A stretch of 64,000 nt of DNA from DAOUET01 sp034430155 (GTDB lineage: Bacteria; Chloroflexota; Anaerolineae; Anaerolineales; UBA4823). Under the pieces are notes generated by a model. The model was not told where the DNA came from, did not search any database, and worked only from the letters and a program-made list of their open reading frames with translations. The DNA lies in the NCBI GenBank assembly GCA_034430155.1, contig DAOUET010000092.1:62001-126000 (forward strand). The letters run 5' to 3'. Below, piece after piece: positions 1 through 8,771 of the stretch (position 1 is its first letter; every line of letters starts with the position of its first letter). A program made the position numbers and the translations under genes.

Positions 1-108
1 TTCACAATCGTTACCTCGCCCAAAAAACAGCACTTGAACAGGCTCTTTCAACTCAGAGAAGATCTCACGGACCTGATCCATTACACTTTCATTCAATAAT
101 GACGCCAT
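1..108 (-). CDS. Protein disulfide oxidoreductase / glutaredoxin-like protein, 5' part only
   Basis: The first 36 codons of a minus-strand gene are visible and the rest lies outside the window. The start ATG (108-106) has a good ribosome binding site, AAGGAG at 123-118, nine bases upstream. The peptide begins MASLLNESVMDQVREIFSEL and continues through KEPVQVLFFG to GNDCE. From memory, this helix followed by a 'PV.v.vF' strand and an acidic-Cys end resembles the N-terminal half of the two-thioredoxin-fold protein disulfide oxidoreductases of thermophiles and Chloroflexota. The CxxC active sites are not in view. The gene follows a zinc-ribbon protein and an ECF sigma/anti-sigma pair on the same strand, which fits a thiol-redox role. 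The family call is an inference from a short fragment. Confidence 0.55.
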   Translation of the reverse strand, partial: MASLLNESVMDQVREIFSELKEPVQVLFFGRGNDCE

Positions 109-173
109 TAATTCAAACTCCTTTTCATCTAAATCTTATTCTAACTGCTCACACGGAGCAGAATAATTCTTTA

Positions 174-437
174 TCAAGTAAAACAGCCCGCTAGGGTGTA
201 ACCACAGTGAGGGCAAGACAAATTCAACAGGCCGTCATAATCCAGATGAGCCTGCTTGCAGTCAGGGCAAAGAGCTCCAGCTCGAGGTTCAGCGCCTATC
301 CGGAACTGAATTTTTCCTTCCATCTCCTTATCCAAATCTGATGGGTTGAGGTCAATCGGAGGCGTTAGAGCTTGCTTTTTTTTCAGCACGATTGCATCTT
401 TTTGGGGTACAAACCCACTATGGTGAATATCATCCAT
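174..437 (-). CDS. Small zinc-ribbon protein of unknown function
   Basis: This is an 87-residue protein. Residues ~57-83 carry two Cys pairs, CPDC and CPHC, separated by about 13 residues (a compact zinc ribbon), and one more Cys lies near the C-terminus. The N-terminal half (residues 1-50) is charged, with no membrane segment. It lies 65 bases upstream of the disulfide oxidoreductase start and downstream of the sigma/anti-sigma pair, all on the minus strand. No clear Shine-Dalgarno precedes the ATG. The function is not recognised. Four-cysteine zinc ribbons of this size bind nucleic acid or protein partners, or act as redox-sensitive zinc sites; nothing here decides between these. Confidence 0.6.
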   Translation of the reverse strand: MDDIHHSGFVPQKDAIVLKKKQALTPPIDLNPSDLDKEMEGKIQFRIGAEPRAGALCPDCKQAHLDYDGLLNLSCPHCGYTLAGCFT

Positions 438-570
438 ATTTCAAGGATTCGAAGCCAATACGCAGGAGAGTACGGTCTCTAGGCCTACCTTTAACGATTA
501 ATTAGATGCGAGAACAGATAAAAAGTTTCAACAAGTACCCAATATGCCATGATGGGAAGAACCACAATGG

Positions 571-822
571 CTATCTATCCAAAAACTCTTCCAGATCCAG
601 CCGTTGATAAAGTCGCTGTCTGACATCAGCTGGCACGGAAGTGGGTTGGGCGCTGGCATGATATAGATATATGGTTTTCCTTAAAGTGTCTACGACAATG
701 CGACAATCTTCACAACCAGCCATATGCCGTTCTAATTTGGCGCAAAGCTGCTCCTCCAGGGTACCGTCGATATAATCGGAGAGCGAAGTCAACAATTGTC
801 TACAGTTTTCACTGTTTCGCAT
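571..822 (-). CDS. Anti-sigma factor, zf-HC2 (ZAS) type
   Basis: This is an 83-residue cytoplasmic protein with the zinc-binding anti-sigma signature: a conserved N-terminal Cys (NSENC, residue ~7) and the HxxxCxxC motif HMAGCEDC at residues ~33-40. Proteins with this fold bind ECF sigma factors and hold them inactive. In redox-type members such as RsrA, oxidation of the zinc-site cysteines releases the sigma factor. No transmembrane segment is present, so sensing should be cytosolic. It starts five bases after the stop of the ECF sigma gene, which indicates translational coupling and makes that sigma its likely partner. The C-terminal ~35 residues (VPADVRQRLYQRL and on) form an amphipathic helix typical of the sigma-binding tail. 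Confidence 0.85.
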   Translation of the reverse strand: MRNSENCRQLLTSLSDYIDGTLEEQLCAKLERHMAGCEDCRIVVDTLRKTIYLYHASAQPTSVPADVRQRLYQRLDLEEFLDR

Positions 823-826
823 ATTC

Positions 827-1432
827 CTATCCTTCCAAACGGCTCTTAAAATAAGTTGACAGGTCTTCCCTAAGACGCAGGCGCGCCCGCGAGAGGCGAG
901 TTTTCACAGCTGCCTGGCTTAGATCAAGCACTTCGGCAGTCTCTCTCGTCGATAAGCCCTCTATATCCCTGAGCAAGAAAACTACACGCAGAGCGGTAGG
1001 CAGGTTATCAATTGCCCGGTCCAGGGTAGCTCGACTTTCTGCCGACAGAAGTTCTTGCTCGGGGAGACAGCACCAATCAACGATTTGAAGGGGATCGCGC
1101 TCTTCTTCCTGGTCACCCCAAGGCTCATCCACTGAAATCGTTTGCGGCCTTTTACGGCGTAAAAGCATCAAAGCCTCATTCATTGCAATGCGATACAACC
1201 AGGTTGATAGGCTAGACCGACCGTTAAAACCTTCTAAATGACTGTAAGCTTTGATAAAGGTCTCTTGTAATACGTCTTCGGCGTCCAGAGGGTTTTGAAG
1301 CATCTTCAACCCTAACCGGTAAATCAAGGGTGAATAGGTTTCAACCAAACGGGCAAATTCAACCCGGTCTCCGTTTTGAAGCGCTTCTAAGGAAATGCGC
1401 TCACTATGGCCATCTTTACCCATTAGATGCAT
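827..1432 (-). CDS. ECF-family RNA polymerase sigma factor (sigma-70 regions 2 and 4)
   Basis: This is a 201-residue sigma factor with the two-domain ECF layout. Region 2 (residues ~25-95) includes DAEDVLQETFIKAY and the -10-recognition segment FNGRSSLSTWLYRIAMNEA. A variable linker rich in acidic residues follows, and region 4 (residues ~130-195) ends in the helix-turn-helix LSTRETAEVLDLSQAAVKTR. Length is normal for the family. Two starts are possible: ATG at 1432 or ATG at 1423 (MGKDG). Neither has a strong Shine-Dalgarno and the second agrees better with usual ECF lengths. The partner anti-sigma follows after four bases. The downstream redox and zinc-ribbon genes suggest thiol or oxidative stress as the trigger, which is an inference. 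Confidence 0.9.
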   Translation of the reverse strand: MHLMGKDGHSERISLEALQNGDRVEFARLVETYSPLIYRLGLKMLQNPLDAEDVLQETFIKAYSHLEGFNGRSSLSTWLYRIAMNEALMLLRRKRPQTISVDEPWGDQEEERDPLQIVDWCCLPEQELLSAESRATLDRAIDNLPTALRVVFLLRDIEGLSTRETAEVLDLSQAAVKTRLSRARLRLREDLSTYFKSRLEG

Positions 1433-1573
1433 TCCGTATTAAAAAGTTTCATTAACAAAATACCAGAGTCTCACTTATCTAAGCAAACTTCTTTACAAAG
1501 TAGATGATCAAATGTAATCAGAAGTGGATAATGGATATCCTCATCCTGAGGAGCCCAGCGACGCGTGAAAGCT

Positions 1574-2119
1574 CTACCGGGTCAGCTCTTCCAACTCATC
1601 GACGAGAGCCTCGACTTGTTCAGTTAATTTTCTCAAGTCATCACGCGTTGGGGTGCCGCGTTTGAGCAAAGCAGCTTGCAAACATTCCTCTTGCAAGCCT
1701 GGTTGGTCTGTAAACGGGTTCCCAGAGACCCGTAACTTGTCAAGCAAGCTTCGAGCTTCACCTTCCGCCAGTTCACCCCGGCTGATCAGCGATTGGATAC
1801 GACGCTCGATCTCCTCATCGATGTGACGAAGAAGGTCAAGCGGAGAGGTCAAAGAACGGCGAAGAACGCTCAATGAATCACCACCTGCCCGCACTAAACC
1901 GGTCAAGACCGACCGGGGCAAGAACCCTGCCTGTTTCCTTTCGAAATCTAAGATAATTTGCGTGAGAGTAAGAGCGGTGAGATCAATGCCAGTAGCGTTA
2001 TCTAAAACCTGAACCTCCTCTCCACGGCGAATGAGATCAGCGATTCCCTCCAGGGTGATATAACCTTTGGTTTCGCTATCATATAGTTTGCGGTTTGGAT
2101 AACGCTTGATCATTCGCAT
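1574..2119 (-). CDS. PhaR-like polyhydroxyalkanoate regulator with phasin-like C-terminal module
   Basis: Residues 1-60 match the PHB/PHA accumulation regulator DNA-binding domain: IKRYPNRKLYDSETKGYITL followed by 'I..lIrrGeevqVlDn.tG.DlT'. A second, helical part (residues ~95-181) contains IQSLISRGELAEGEARSLLD and ends in a coiled-coil-like TRDDLRKLTEQVEALVDELE. The same helical pattern forms most of the protein encoded next door (2240-2614). In Proteobacteria PhaR represses phasin genes and binds PHA granules. No PHA synthase is visible here, so granule involvement is unproven. The start MRMIKRYPN places the conserved motif at the very N-terminus, as in the family. Confidence 0.8.
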   Translation of the reverse strand: MRMIKRYPNRKLYDSETKGYITLEGIADLIRRGEEVQVLDNATGIDLTALTLTQIILDFERKQAGFLPRSVLTGLVRAGGDSLSVLRRSLTSPLDLLRHIDEEIERRIQSLISRGELAEGEARSLLDKLRVSGNPFTDQPGLQEECLQAALLKRGTPTRDDLRKLTEQVEALVDELEELTR

Positions 2120-2239
2120 TAATTTACTCCATTTTGCAGATCAATCGACTTAGCAAGCCGATAAGCGAGGCTTACAAGAGAATCAAATAATAAGGGAGAG
2201 GTTGAGAAGCACCCTCCCCCTGACGGACTACAAGCTGGA

Positions 2240-2614
2240 CTAACCCTGAGTTTTCTTTAGTTCATCCACTTTTCTTGAGAGGGCGTTAATCTTGTCGCTT
2301 AGCGTCTTGAAATCGTGTTTAGTGGGCACGTTCAAGCGTTCCAGTAGCTCTTCCATCCGCCTGCTGATTTGATCCTCAGCGGTTCCCCCGCGTTTCCTGC
2401 GCTTCGCCCTCGTCTCTTGAATCAACTTCTTAGCATCTTTTTCGGCAATCTCACCACGTTCTACCAACTTTTTGACGAAATCCTCTAACTCATCCTGTGC
2501 CAATGCAGCCGCCCCAAGACCTGCCAGCAGCACCTTTCGAACCCCCTCCAATAAAGGGCTAACCTCCTTCTCGTTAGCAGCTGTTTTATTGCTTGCTCCT
2601 GTTTTCGACTCCAT
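2240..2614 (-). CDS. Phasin-like (PhaF/PhaI-type) helical protein
   Basis: The ATG at 2614 is chosen because GGAGGT (2626-2621) lies just upstream; the longer in-frame reading to 2752 has no such support. The 124-residue product is almost wholly helical: a hydrophobic stretch VRKVLLAGLGAAALAQDELE, then DFVKKLVERGEIAEKDAKKL, a basic RAKRRKRGG turn, and a C-terminal heptad-rich segment ending KINALSRKVDELKK. Poly(hydroxyalkanoate) granule-associated proteins of the PhaF/PhaI group have this composition. It shares the 'RGE.AE..A..L' and 'vPT..D...L' pattern with the PhaR-like gene downstream on the same strand, suggesting the two proteins associate. The role in granules is an inference. Confidence 0.75.
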   Translation of the reverse strand: MESKTGASNKTAANEKEVSPLLEGVRKVLLAGLGAAALAQDELEDFVKKLVERGEIAEKDAKKLIQETRAKRRKRGGTAEDQISRRMEELLERLNVPTKHDFKTLSDKINALSRKVDELKKTQG

Positions 2615-2975
2615 TTTGTCACCTCCGTCGGATTGACATATTAATTTTAAATGACCGGTAAACTTTTTACCCTGACCTGGTAAAATTCCATAATCTACGA
2701 CGCGTTGCGTCATAGAAAATATAGCATATCGCCTCGTGAAAGTCAAGCGCATTTCCCTTGAGATAAAATAAAGCCTATCCCTTCACACCTGAAAATTACG
2801 GTTAAATCCCGCCATTAAAGAAGACAAAGGGGACCTCAGAAATGGCACCTGGATTGCCGGTCACCGAGGGCCTTTCCGTATAAATGCAGGGTAAAATATG
2901 CTCGCATGGGAGCCCGTAGCTCTTTCAAAGTGGTCAGCAAATCATTTTCACTCAGATTAAGGTTCAAACCGAATC
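2615..2975. other. Divergent intergenic region without a recognisable gene
   Basis: This 361-base gap separates the phasin-like gene (minus) from the alpha-galactosidase gene (plus), so it should hold two divergent promoters. It is AT-rich near the phasin side. Two short dyads are visible: GGTAAA-CTT-TTTACC at 2657-2671 and GACGC-GTT-GCGTC at 2699-2711. Either could be an operator, but nothing decides this. A TAAAAT box at 2892-2897 could serve the plus-strand gene, but no good -35 stands 16-18 bases before it. No conserved small ORF or RNA gene is recognised. Confidence 0.4.
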
Positions 2976-5405
2976 ATGGTTCACATCCTTGAGAACGCTT
3001 TTTTACAGCTTAAAATCGATCCAACTAGCGCAAGATGGAGCCTGATTAGCCGCCAGCGTAGCGGGTCAATCGTTGATAACGCTCAGATCAATTTTCAATA
3101 TCACCGCAGATGGAGCAGCCATCAATCCCTCGACCATTGGCGGTTACCGCATTTTTCCAGACCCGAAAAAGAAAGTTCGCTCCATGGTCCCTTGCAACCT
3201 CTGCAAATGACCCTGGATCCCGAGCATGATGGGCTGTCCTATACGATTACATTCGCTCTCCCCGATGAACACCCCTTCCTGCTATGGAAACTTAATGTGG
3301 AAAACCTTGGAACCCACAGTGTTTATATCGACCGGATTGAAATGCTCTCGGTTGGATTCATCTACCAATCCCGGTCAGGCCCCAGAGGCATGCTCGATTT
3401 GTCACCTAGCAGTGATGCAGAACGTATTGGTAAGCGAAATCACCGACTCCCCCATCCACCAGGAGAGCTAGCCTTTTATTCCAACGGGTGGCAATCCTGG
3501 TCATACAGCGGTGTATACGGTATGAGCGAACGCTACAAGCGAACTCACTTGGGTCCTTTCACCTCCCCCCTAAGAGTAAATGCCGGTACACCCCAGCCCA
3601 AAAGGCCGGGTTTGTTTGCCAGTGATATGTTTGGAGTGCTTGGGGACCGCAGCCATCGCTCCGCGCTTCTGGCTGGTTTTCTCTCCCAAGAACAGCATTT
3701 TGGCTCTATAGAGGCTTGGATTGGAGATAGCACCCCGGCAATACGGATGTGGGCCAACGGGGATGGTGCTCGTCTGGATCCTGGGGAACAAATATCAACA
3801 GACTGGGCTTGTTTGTATTTCTTCCACCTGGATAACCCAGACCCGCTTGGCCCGTACACCGATGCAGTCGCCCGCCAGCATGGGCTCACACCCGGAATGA
3901 CCACGAAAAATATACCGGTTGGCTGGTGTTCTTGGTACCAATTTTTTCAGAAAATCACACCCGAGATAATCCGGGCCAATCTGGAATCCGCGCAGGGATT
4001 TCAACCAGACCTGCCATTCGATTTGATACAGATCGACGATGGGTACGAGTCTCAGGTAGGTGATTGGTTCTCTTTTAAACTAGACTTTCCCGATGGTGTA
4101 GCACCACTGGCAAAAGAAATTCAAGATACTGGCTTCACACCTGGATTGTGGCTGGCACCATTCATCGTCCATCCTAAAGCACGCCTGCGGATAGACCACC
4201 CCGACTGGTTACTGTATAACCGCTGGGGGCTTCCAGTCAACGCCGGGTATATCTGGGATACGTTCACCACCGCCCTTGATCTAACCCACCCGGAGGCGCT
4301 GGCATACGCTTGCGATGTGGTCAAGACTGCGGTACACCAATGGGGTTTCCCTTACCTCAAGCTGGATTTCCTTTATGCTGGTGCGCTGCCAGGGCGTCAC
4401 CGTGATCCAACCCGCACGCGTGCCCAGATCCTAAGATCTTCTCTTCAGACCTTGCGAGAGGCAGCAGGAGAGGCTGCCACTTTAGTAGGCTGTGGCTGTC
4501 CGATCGGATCAGCAATCGGTATTGTGGATGCCATGCGCATTGGCGCGGATATTGATCCACAATGGAAACCAAAGTATAAGGGCATCGAAATCGTATTCCA
4601 CCGTGAGCCCGACCTGCCCTCTGCTCGTAACGCCATTCATAACGCCTTAACCCGGGCACCGTTCAACCATCGCTGGTGGATTAACGACCCCGATTGCCTG
4701 CTCCTGCGCCCGGATACGCACCTGACGCTCAGTGAAGTCCAGTGTCTAGCAACCGCCATCGCTCTCACGGGCGGTTCCCTGCTGATATCCGACCACCTTC
4801 CAGATCTACCGCCTGAGCGCTTGCGCATCGCTGAGGTGCTTCTCCCTGTGATTGGCAAACGCCCCCACTTGCTGGATTGGTTCGATAACCCTACCCCAAC
4901 TCATATGCAACTTGACTTGAATGGCCCCGCAGGTTCATGGCACCTGCTAGGCCTCTTCAATTGGGAAGCAGGAGAAAGGGATCTACAGATGAACTTGACC
5001 GACTTTTATTTGGATCCTCAGGTGGAATATTACCTGCGCGAATTCTGGAGCGGTGATATCTACCGCGTCACCGATGGTCATCTAAAACTGAACGCCATCC
5101 CAGCTCATGGCACCGCTTTGTTGGCTGCGCGTCCGTTCCGCCCTTATCATCCGCAATATCTAGGAAGTGACCTTCATATATCCCAGGGATTGGAGGTAGC
5201 TAACTGGAAGGTGGCAGCCGATAACCTGGCCATACATCTACGCCGACCCGGTAAAGCTGGCGGCCAGGTCGAGCTTGGTTTACCGCGGACACCCTTAGAA
5301 GCTCTTCTCGATGGTCGACCCACCTCCTGGCAGAATCACGGCGATAACCGTTATATCTTCCCCTTAGAATTCAACCAGTCTTGTGAAATCAAACTACGCT
5401 ATTAA
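2976..5405 (+). CDS. Alpha-galactosidase, glycoside hydrolase family 36
   Basis: This 809-residue retaining alpha-galactosidase would release terminal alpha-1,6-galactose from raffinose-type sugars or galactomannan. The layout is GH36-like: an N-terminal beta-sandwich (to ~residue 300, including YSNGWQSWSYSG), a (beta/alpha)8 barrel starting at VGWCSWYQFF (~310), and a C-terminal beta domain. The barrel shows FDLIQIDDGYE, the strand-end KLDF whose Asp464 is the probable nucleophile, and MRIGADIDPQW, where Asp525 is the probable acid/base. No signal peptide is seen, so the enzyme should be cytoplasmic. The ATG at 2976 has no strong Shine-Dalgarno. It is followed, with possible overlap, by an acyl-CoA synthetase gene; sugar breakdown feeding acetyl-CoA and ATP formation is a plausible link. 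Confidence 0.88.
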   Translation: MVHILENAFLQLKIDPTSARWSLISRQRSGSIVDNAQINFQYHRRWSSHQSLDHWRLPHFSRPEKESSLHGPLQPLQMTLDPEHDGLSYTITFALPDEHPFLLWKLNVENLGTHSVYIDRIEMLSVGFIYQSRSGPRGMLDLSPSSDAERIGKRNHRLPHPPGELAFYSNGWQSWSYSGVYGMSERYKRTHLGPFTSPLRVNAGTPQPKRPGLFASDMFGVLGDRSHRSALLAGFLSQEQHFGSIEAWIGDSTPAIRMWANGDGARLDPGEQISTDWACLYFFHLDNPDPLGPYTDAVARQHGLTPGMTTKNIPVGWCSWYQFFQKITPEIIRANLESAQGFQPDLPFDLIQIDDGYESQVGDWFSFKLDFPDGVAPLAKEIQDTGFTPGLWLAPFIVHPKARLRIDHPDWLLYNRWGLPVNAGYIWDTFTTALDLTHPEALAYACDVVKTAVHQWGFPYLKLDFLYAGALPGRHRDPTRTRAQILRSSLQTLREAAGEAATLVGCGCPIGSAIGIVDAMRIGADIDPQWKPKYKGIEIVFHREPDLPSARNAIHNALTRAPFNHRWWINDPDCLLLRPDTHLTLSEVQCLATAIALTGGSLLISDHLPDLPPERLRIAEVLLPVIGKRPHLLDWFDNPTPTHMQLDLNGPAGSWHLLGLFNWEAGERDLQMNLTDFYLDPQVEYYLREFWSGDIYRVTDGHLKLNAIPAHGTALLAARPFRPYHPQYLGSDLHISQGLEVANWKVAADNLAIHLRRPGKAGGQVELGLPRTPLEALLDGRPTSWQNHGDNRYIFPLEFNQSCEIKLRY

Positions 5406-5424
5406 TAACCCAATTAAAACGCTT

Positions 5425-7584
5425 ATGACATTTAATATAGATCCTACTCTCGAACCCTTTTTCTCTCCCCGCGGGGTCGTAATCGTGGGCGCATCGCTCG
5501 ATCCCACAAAACTGGGGTACGGTTTATCTCGAAACCTAGTTCAAAGTGGTTACTCCGGCGATATCCACTTTGTCAACCTCAGAGGGGACAGCTTACTTGG
5601 ACGGCCGGTATACAAACACCTGGGTGATGTTCCAGACCCTGTCGACCTGGCAGTGCTGCTCATTCCAGCACCATCAATTCCTCAAGCGATCCACGCCTGC
5701 GGAGAACGTGGCATCCGGGCAGCTATTATCGCTTCCGGCGGCTTTCGCGAGACCGGGCCAGAAGGTGCCGCCCTCGAGCAAATGTGTTTAAAAATCGCCA
5801 GGGATTACGGTATCCGCTTGATCGGCCCCAACTGCATCGGCTTGTTGGATACCCATCTACCTTTGGACACCACCTTTCTATCACCTCCCGGACCAACCCC
5901 GGGTGATGTGGCCTTTATTTCACACTCAGGTGCAATCTGTGCGGCTGTGATCGATTGGGCCCGAGGCCAGGGCTTCGGTCTCTCGCGCCTGGTGAGCCTG
6001 GGAAACCAGGTCGACGTCAACGAAACCGATATGCTCGCTCCGGTAGCTTCCGATCCTCACACCAGGGTGCTTACCCTTTACTTGGAAGGCGTTAGCAACG
6101 GTCGGCGTTTCGTGGAGCAAGCTGCCCAGGTTTCCCGGGAAAAGCCCATTGTGGCATTGAAAGTCGGACGTTTCAAAAGCGGCCAACGCGCGGTCGCATC
6201 TCACACTGGGGCATTGGCCGGGCAGGAAAGCGCCTTCAACGCTGCCTTTCGGCGCGCCGGGGTTATCCGGGTGGAAACTAGCGAAGAGCTTTTCGATTGG
6301 GCAAGGGCTTTGGCTTGGTGCCCATTGCCCAAAGGGCGCAAAGTGGCTGTCCTGACTAACTCTGGAGGTCCAGGGGTTACCGCTGCAGACGCTTTAGAAT
6401 CCTACGGTTTAAAGCTGGTCGAATTGAGCTCGAACACCCAAGCGGCTTTGCGGGAAGAGCTGGTCCCCGACGCAAGTTTATTAAATCCGGTAGACATGCT
6501 GGCAGCCGCGACCCCACAGCAATACGCCAATTGTCTAAAAACCTTACTGGCTGACCCCGACGTAGACAGCGTGATGGTCATCCTACCGCCACCGCCCATG
6601 AATACGGCTGGCGGTGTAGCCAAGGCCATGATCCCGGTAATTTACACCTCCGACAAACCTGTGGTCATTGCCCTGATGGGTGAACGCTTGATCCAGGAGG
6701 CCGTCGAGCATTTTCGGGCGGCCCGGGTGCCCGAATACCGCTTTCCAGAAAGAGCTGCCGGCGCTCTGGCCATTCTTACCCAACGAGCAGAAACCCTGAG
6801 GATCAAGACTGCAGGGGTTTCGGAGATTCCGAAATTCTCCGATGTCCATCCAGAGAAGGTTGACGCCATTCTGGATAAAATCGGCGACCAATCAGGTAAG
6901 TTGGTTACTCCAGATTTACTCCCCCAAGGAGCTGCGGTCGACATCATGGAGGCGTATAGAATACCGGTGCCCAAGATGGTCTTAGCTCAATCGGCTGAAG
7001 AGGCTGCCGAACTGGCGCGCCAGATGGGATTTCCGGTTGCACTAAAAATTGCCTCCCCAGACATCTCCCACAAATCCGATATCGGCGGTGTCCAGCTAAA
7101 CCTACAAACTGTAGGTGATGTTATCACAGGTTTTGAGGCCATTACCCAAAATGGTTTCAAAGCCCAACCAGACGCGCAAATATCAGGCGTCTATGTGCAG
7201 CACATGATCACCGATGGACAGGAGGTGATCATTGGCGCGATTCAGGATCCCCAATTTGGGCCTTTAGTTATGTTCGGATCAGGAGGTGTGGAGGTTGAAG
7301 GCTTGAAAGATGTGGAATTTGCTCTGGCACCATTGCCTCGCCAGGAAGCCGAGTTCCTGCTCGAATCGACTTGGGCTGGTCGCAAGCTGAAGGGCTATCG
7401 CAACTTACCTGCTGGTGATCGGGAAGCGGTTCTGGATGCCTTGTTACGCCTGGCCCAACTAGCGGCTGACTTTCCCCAATTCGCCGAACTAGAGATCAAC
7501 CCGTTGAGAGTGCTGCCAGAAGGTCAGGGTGCCTACGCCATAGATGTTAGAGTGCGCATAAATCCCAATCTACCCAAGTCTTAG
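5425..7584 (+). CDS. ADP-forming acyl/acetyl-CoA synthetase, fused alpha-beta subunits
   Basis: The 719-residue protein joins the two subunits of NDP-forming acyl-CoA synthetase, which converts acyl-CoA + ADP + Pi to acid + CoA + ATP during fermentation. Order: CoA-binding Rossmann domain (VVIVGAS, ~residue 17), a succinyl-CoA-ligase-like domain with GPNCIGL and ISHSGA, the phosphohistidine loop VASHTGALAGQ (~residue 255), a second ligase domain (VLTNSGGPGV), and a C-terminal ATP-grasp domain (~500-719) with FPVALKIASPDISHKSDIGG and FGSGGVEVE. There is no GNAT domain, so it is not a Pat-type protein acetylase. A GTG at 5383 would extend it by 14 residues and overlap the preceding gene by 23 bases; the ATG at 5425 fits the family N-terminus better. 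Neither start has a clear Shine-Dalgarno. Confidence 0.88.
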   Translation: MTFNIDPTLEPFFSPRGVVIVGASLDPTKLGYGLSRNLVQSGYSGDIHFVNLRGDSLLGRPVYKHLGDVPDPVDLAVLLIPAPSIPQAIHACGERGIRAAIIASGGFRETGPEGAALEQMCLKIARDYGIRLIGPNCIGLLDTHLPLDTTFLSPPGPTPGDVAFISHSGAICAAVIDWARGQGFGLSRLVSLGNQVDVNETDMLAPVASDPHTRVLTLYLEGVSNGRRFVEQAAQVSREKPIVALKVGRFKSGQRAVASHTGALAGQESAFNAAFRRAGVIRVETSEELFDWARALAWCPLPKGRKVAVLTNSGGPGVTAADALESYGLKLVELSSNTQAALREELVPDASLLNPVDMLAAATPQQYANCLKTLLADPDVDSVMVILPPPPMNTAGGVAKAMIPVIYTSDKPVVIALMGERLIQEAVEHFRAARVPEYRFPERAAGALAILTQRAETLRIKTAGVSEIPKFSDVHPEKVDAILDKIGDQSGKLVTPDLLPQGAAVDIMEAYRIPVPKMVLAQSAEEAAELARQMGFPVALKIASPDISHKSDIGGVQLNLQTVGDVITGFEAITQNGFKAQPDAQISGVYVQHMITDGQEVIIGAIQDPQFGPLVMFGSGGVEVEGLKDVEFALAPLPRQEAEFLLESTWAGRKLKGYRNLPAGDREAVLDALLRLAQLAADFPQFAELEINPLRVLPEGQGAYAIDVRVRINPNLPKS

Positions 7585-7647
7585 TCAAAATGTTAGCGAG
7601 CCGCGCTCTAATATCAAAGCTATGCCTGGATCAACCAAGGGTCAATA

Positions 7648-8769
7648 TCAACGCAGTTCGTCAAAGGCTGCTTCTACCAGCTTGACCAGCTGGTCCAAAC
7701 CCTGGGCGAGCGGTTCGGTATAGACAAATTCATTCAGAGTATGGGCGCCAGCGCCCCTGCTGAGACCCAGGCAAACAGCCGGCAGCCCGAGGCTGAGAGG
7801 GATATTCGCATCGGTAGATCCGACGTTAAGACAGGGCTGAACACCGACCGCTTTCAGGCATCTCTGAGCTAATCCCACTAGTGGGTGTCCGCTGGAAATC
7901 TCCCCAACCGGCCGATCCCCGATGATCTCCGCGCGAACCCGTATCTCAGGACGGTCGCTAGCCTTCACCAAAAGCTGCAGACGCTCAACCAAGTCGCCGA
8001 GAGCGCTGACATCCTCTGAACGCAAATCTAATTCTAGCTGAGCATGTGAGGCAATTGTATTTACTGAAATGCCACCGTTAATTGTCCCAACATTCAGGGT
8101 GGTGCGCGGAGAGCTTGGTAATGGCAAGGCGACCAAGCGATTGACTAAATCTGCTAGTTCGTGGATAGCCGATGGCCGGCCAAAGTCTACCCATGAGTGA
8201 CCCCCCTCACAATCGATTGTGATGTAGTAGCGACGAACAGCCAAACCACGATGATAGATCTGTCCCAGCGCCAAGCCTTCCAAAACAATATAAGCCAGAG
8301 GACGGTTTCCGAACCGATCTACGATTGCTCGCATTCCATGAAGATCTCCAAGACCCTCCTCGCCAACATTCGCGACCAGCCACACATCACCGGGTAAGCC
8401 GGATTTTCCCTGAGAGCTGCCACGCTGGCGTAGGCTCCATATCAAGCCGAACAATCCCGCCACTCCTAAAGCGTTGTCGCCGATACCGGGAGCGCTAATC
8501 TTATCCTGCTCCCGCGTTAATTGCAGCGTAGTCGAGGGCGGAAAAACGGTATCCAGGTGGGCGGAAACGACCAGGCAGACTCGACTTTCAACCCCTGGGA
8601 AGCGAGCGTAGACATTTCCGACTCGGTCAACCGATACGTCCGACAGTCCTTCTTCCTGGAAGCACTCATAGACAAAATTGGCGCGCTCGGCTTCTGCAAA
8701 GGTTGGCGCCGGGATCTGTTGGATGGCAATAGCACGATCAAGGGTTTGGGTAAGCAGGGCAGGATCCAT
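7648..8769 (-). CDS. M20-family metallopeptidase (peptidase T / acetylornithine deacetylase-like)
   Basis: This 373-residue co-catalytic zinc amidohydrolase carries the M20 motifs in order: SAHLDTVF (metal His and adjacent Asp, residue ~70), GIGDNALG (bridging Asp, ~97), NVGEEGLGD (catalytic Glu pair, ~134), a dimerisation domain (~175-290) beginning at the EGGHSW region, and the late metal ligand GAGAHTLNEF (~350). It probably removes N-terminal or small amide groups from peptides; the substrate cannot be named. The start ATG (8769) lies two bases after the stop of the upstream PfkB kinase gene on the same strand, so the pair is translationally coupled. No signal peptide is present. Confidence 0.85.
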   Translation of the reverse strand: MDPALLTQTLDRAIAIQQIPAPTFAEAERANFVYECFQEEGLSDVSVDRVGNVYARFPGVESRVCLVVSAHLDTVFPPSTTLQLTREQDKISAPGIGDNALGVAGLFGLIWSLRQRGSSQGKSGLPGDVWLVANVGEEGLGDLHGMRAIVDRFGNRPLAYIVLEGLALGQIYHRGLAVRRYYITIDCEGGHSWVDFGRPSAIHELADLVNRLVALPLPSSPRTTLNVGTINGGISVNTIASHAQLELDLRSEDVSALGDLVERLQLLVKASDRPEIRVRAEIIGDRPVGEISSGHPLVGLAQRCLKAVGVQPCLNVGSTDANIPLSLGLPAVCLGLSRGAGAHTLNEFVYTEPLAQGLDQLVKLVEAAFDELR

Positions 8770-8771
8770 AG

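Noticed and set aside
2902..2991. Short frame beginning ATG-GGA-GCC upstream of the alpha-galactosidase
   Set aside because: It overlaps the real start out of frame, has no ribosome binding site and no conserved feature.
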